Position numbers and translations under genes: made by a program
Part shown: positions 21,100 through 22,222 of the stretch, one piece after another
Numbering within the stretch: position 1 is the first letter of the stretch
Layout: every line of letters starts with the position of its first letter
The notes under the pieces: model-generated
Told to the model about the DNA's origin: nothing
Databases searched by the model: none
Seen by the model: the letters and a program-made list of their open reading frames with translations, nothing else
IMG/VR virus record: IMGVR_UViG_3300010354_000754
Coordinates: 1-22,222 of that record
Length of the DNA stretch: 22,222 bases
Direction: 5' to 3' (one strand)
DNA from: a virus

Positions 21100-22023
21100 A
21101 TGGGCCTGACCCTTCTGGAGGCGGCCAAATCCGAACGTGATCCGGCTCGCCTCGCCGTTATTCGTGAACTCGCTGAAGGCGAGCTGATGCGCGTGATCCC
21201 CTTCCAAGATGTGGAAGGTGAGGGCGTGTTCTACGACGTTGAGCAGGAACTTCCCTCCGTGGGATTCCGTGGCATCAACGAAACACTCGATGCCTCCTAT
21301 GGCGTGCTCAACCCTCAATCCGAACGCCTGAAGGTGCTCGGTGCTGAGGTCGATGTGGATACTTCCATCATCGACATGCGCGGCCCCGACGTGGTGGGCG
21401 ATCAAGTGCGCATGAAGGTCACTTCCATGCGGATGACCTTTGAAGACCACTTCATCAACGGCGACGAATCCGCCAACCCTCGCGCCTTTGATGGCCTCAA
21501 GCGCCGGATCAACGCCGGCAGCTCCCAGGCGATCAACATGAACAACGGTGCGCTGTCGTTGTCGGCGCTGGATGAGCTGATCGACGCCGTGGACGCCATG
21601 GGCGGCCAGAAGGTGCTGATCATGAACAAGAAGATGCGCCGCCGGCTGAATACCGCCAGCCGGGCCACCAGCATCGGCGGGTTCATCAACTACGAGCTCG
21701 ACAGCTTCGGCCGCCGGGTGACGCAGTACGGGGATGTGCCCATCATCGTGACCGACGTGAACGCCCAGAACCAGCCGGTTCAGCCGTTCACCGAAACCAG
21801 CTCCAGCACTTCGATCTACTGCGTGGCGCTGGGTGATCTGCTCACCACCGCGATCCAAGGCCGTGCCCGCGGTCAATTCGGGATCTCGGTGCGGGCTCTG
21901 GGCGAGGTGCCTGATGCGCCGGTCGATCGCACCCGCATTGAGTGGTATTGCGGCATGGCCATTTACAACGGCCGTTCTGCATCCCGCCTCTATGGCGTGA
22001 CCGATGCGGCCGTGGTCGCCTGA
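21100..22023 (+). CDS. Major capsid protein (HK97-fold)
   Basis: The protein has 307 residues, beginning MGLTLLEAAKSERDPARLAVIRELAEGELMRVIPF. The N-terminal pattern (TLLEAAK ... I-x-x-x-A ... VIPF) is followed by VFYDVEQELPSVGFRGINETLDASYGVLNPQSERLKVLGAEVDVD, typical of one family of HK97-fold capsid proteins. DELIDAVDAMGGQKVLIMNKKMRRRL and DVPIIVTDVNAQ match the P-domain region. RIEWYCGMAIYNGRSASRLYGV is the closing A-domain/axial strand pattern. It lacks an obvious cleaved prodomain, so assembly probably relies on the separate scaffold gene upstream. No Shine-Dalgarno sequence is clear at the ATG; the structured leader lies immediately upstream. Confidence 0.88.
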   Translation: MGLTLLEAAKSERDPARLAVIRELAEGELMRVIPFQDVEGEGVFYDVEQELPSVGFRGINETLDASYGVLNPQSERLKVLGAEVDVDTSIIDMRGPDVVGDQVRMKVTSMRMTFEDHFINGDESANPRAFDGLKRRINAGSSQAINMNNGALSLSALDELIDAVDAMGGQKVLIMNKKMRRRLNTASRATSIGGFINYELDSFGRRVTQYGDVPIIVTDVNAQNQPVQPFTETSSSTSIYCVALGDLLTTAIQGRARGQFGISVRALGEVPDAPVDRTRIEWYCGMAIYNGRSASRLYGVTDAAVVA

Positions 22024-22024
22024 T

Positions 22025-22034
22025 CCCCCCCCCC
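22025..22034. repeat. Ten-C homopolymer after the capsid gene
   Basis: Ten consecutive C follow the capsid stop codon. It is the longest mononucleotide run noticed in the window, outside any coding frame, and a possible sequencing or length-variation hotspot. Confidence 0.9.
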
Positions 22035-22056
22035 TTCACCTGAGAGGTAACGCCTT

Positions 22057-22222
22057 ATGGCACGTTCCACTGGCCTCGCCCCCCGAAGGGGCTACACCCT
22101 TGACGCCGCTACCGTTCTGGTGGGTGCCGTCAAGGCCGGCGCCCGAGGCCGCGCCGCAGCCACCCGCACCGGTGCTGAGCAAATCTTGAACACCCGCCTG
22201 GAAGCCCAGGACGTGTTCAAGC
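22057..22222 (+). CDS. Head-region protein, partial (runs off the window)
   Basis: An ATG at 22057 with a good ribosome site (GAGAGGTAA at 22042-22050) opens MARSTGLAPRRGYTLDAATVLVGAVKAGARGRAAATRTG, reading to the window edge. It follows the capsid gene by 33 bp. The visible 55 residues are Ala/Arg/Gly-rich and do not identify a family. Decoration or head-completion proteins are common at this position. It starts MAR but lacks the RGRFA tag. Confidence 0.6.
   Translation, partial: MARSTGLAPRRGYTLDAATVLVGAVKAGARGRAAATRTGAEQILNTRLEAQDVFK

Noticed and set aside
20815-21876. Minus-strand 353-codon ORF opposite the capsid gene
   Set aside because: Antisense to the major capsid gene; its His/Val/Gly-rich composition is typical of a reverse-complement shadow of GC-rich coding DNA.

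Overview
The window holds the morphogenesis genes of a long-tailed (siphovirus-type) phage or prophage: neck, tail, adhesion and head genes. The base composition is GC-rich. No terminase, portal, integrase, lysis, replication or tRNA gene is visible. The tail-fibre repeat type (GF-x-P-x-W-I-K ... SDGFTL ... YVAW-C-W) and the small 'FNKF' structural protein resemble genes I associate with cyanophages, so a picocyanobacterial (Synechococcus/Cyanobium-like) host is my best guess. That is an inference from family resemblance, not proof.

Layout. (1) 1-5.9 kb: an accessory zone. Five genes encode very basic proteins that begin with nearly the same 14 residues (MARTYKRDSRGRFA), three on the minus strand (ends 370, 1150, 2318) and two on the plus strand (starts 2929, 4551). 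They are interleaved with a 47-residue microprotein and three neck-type genes (2400-2894, 3579-4052, 4056-4517). One of the five carries a zincin metallopeptidase-like C-terminal domain. (2) 5.9-8.96 kb: a tail-assembly chaperone pair with a GGGAAAG -1 frameshift site, a converging minus-strand gene with an AP2-like domain, the tail tube gene, an intrinsic terminator, a small minus-strand ORF and a tail-terminator-like gene. (3) 8.95-20 kb: a 1441-residue tape measure gene, a duplicated-domain distal tail protein, two hub-like proteins, a repeat-rich fibre, two small structural proteins and a 494-residue protein of unknown function. Much of 14.0-20.0 kb is visibly richer in A+T, as expected for exchanged host-range genes. 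(4) 20.0-22.2 kb: a tiny basic ORF, a scaffold-like gene, a structured leader, the major capsid gene and the start of one more gene. The capsid genes therefore lie downstream of the tail genes.

The most unusual feature is in the first 8.5 kb. A short element, CCGGAAACCT, lies 30-38 nt upstream of the start codon of nine genes on both strands, including four of the five RGRFA-tagged genes (the fifth has a degenerate copy). None of these starts has a convincing Shine-Dalgarno sequence. Together, the common N-terminal tag, the variable basic C-termini (one with a peptidase motif), the repeated leader and the insertion on both strands among the neck genes look like a cassette system. My working hypothesis is that it delivers tagged cargo proteins into or with the virion, by analogy with the capsid-targeting sequences of T4 internal proteins. 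That is inference only.
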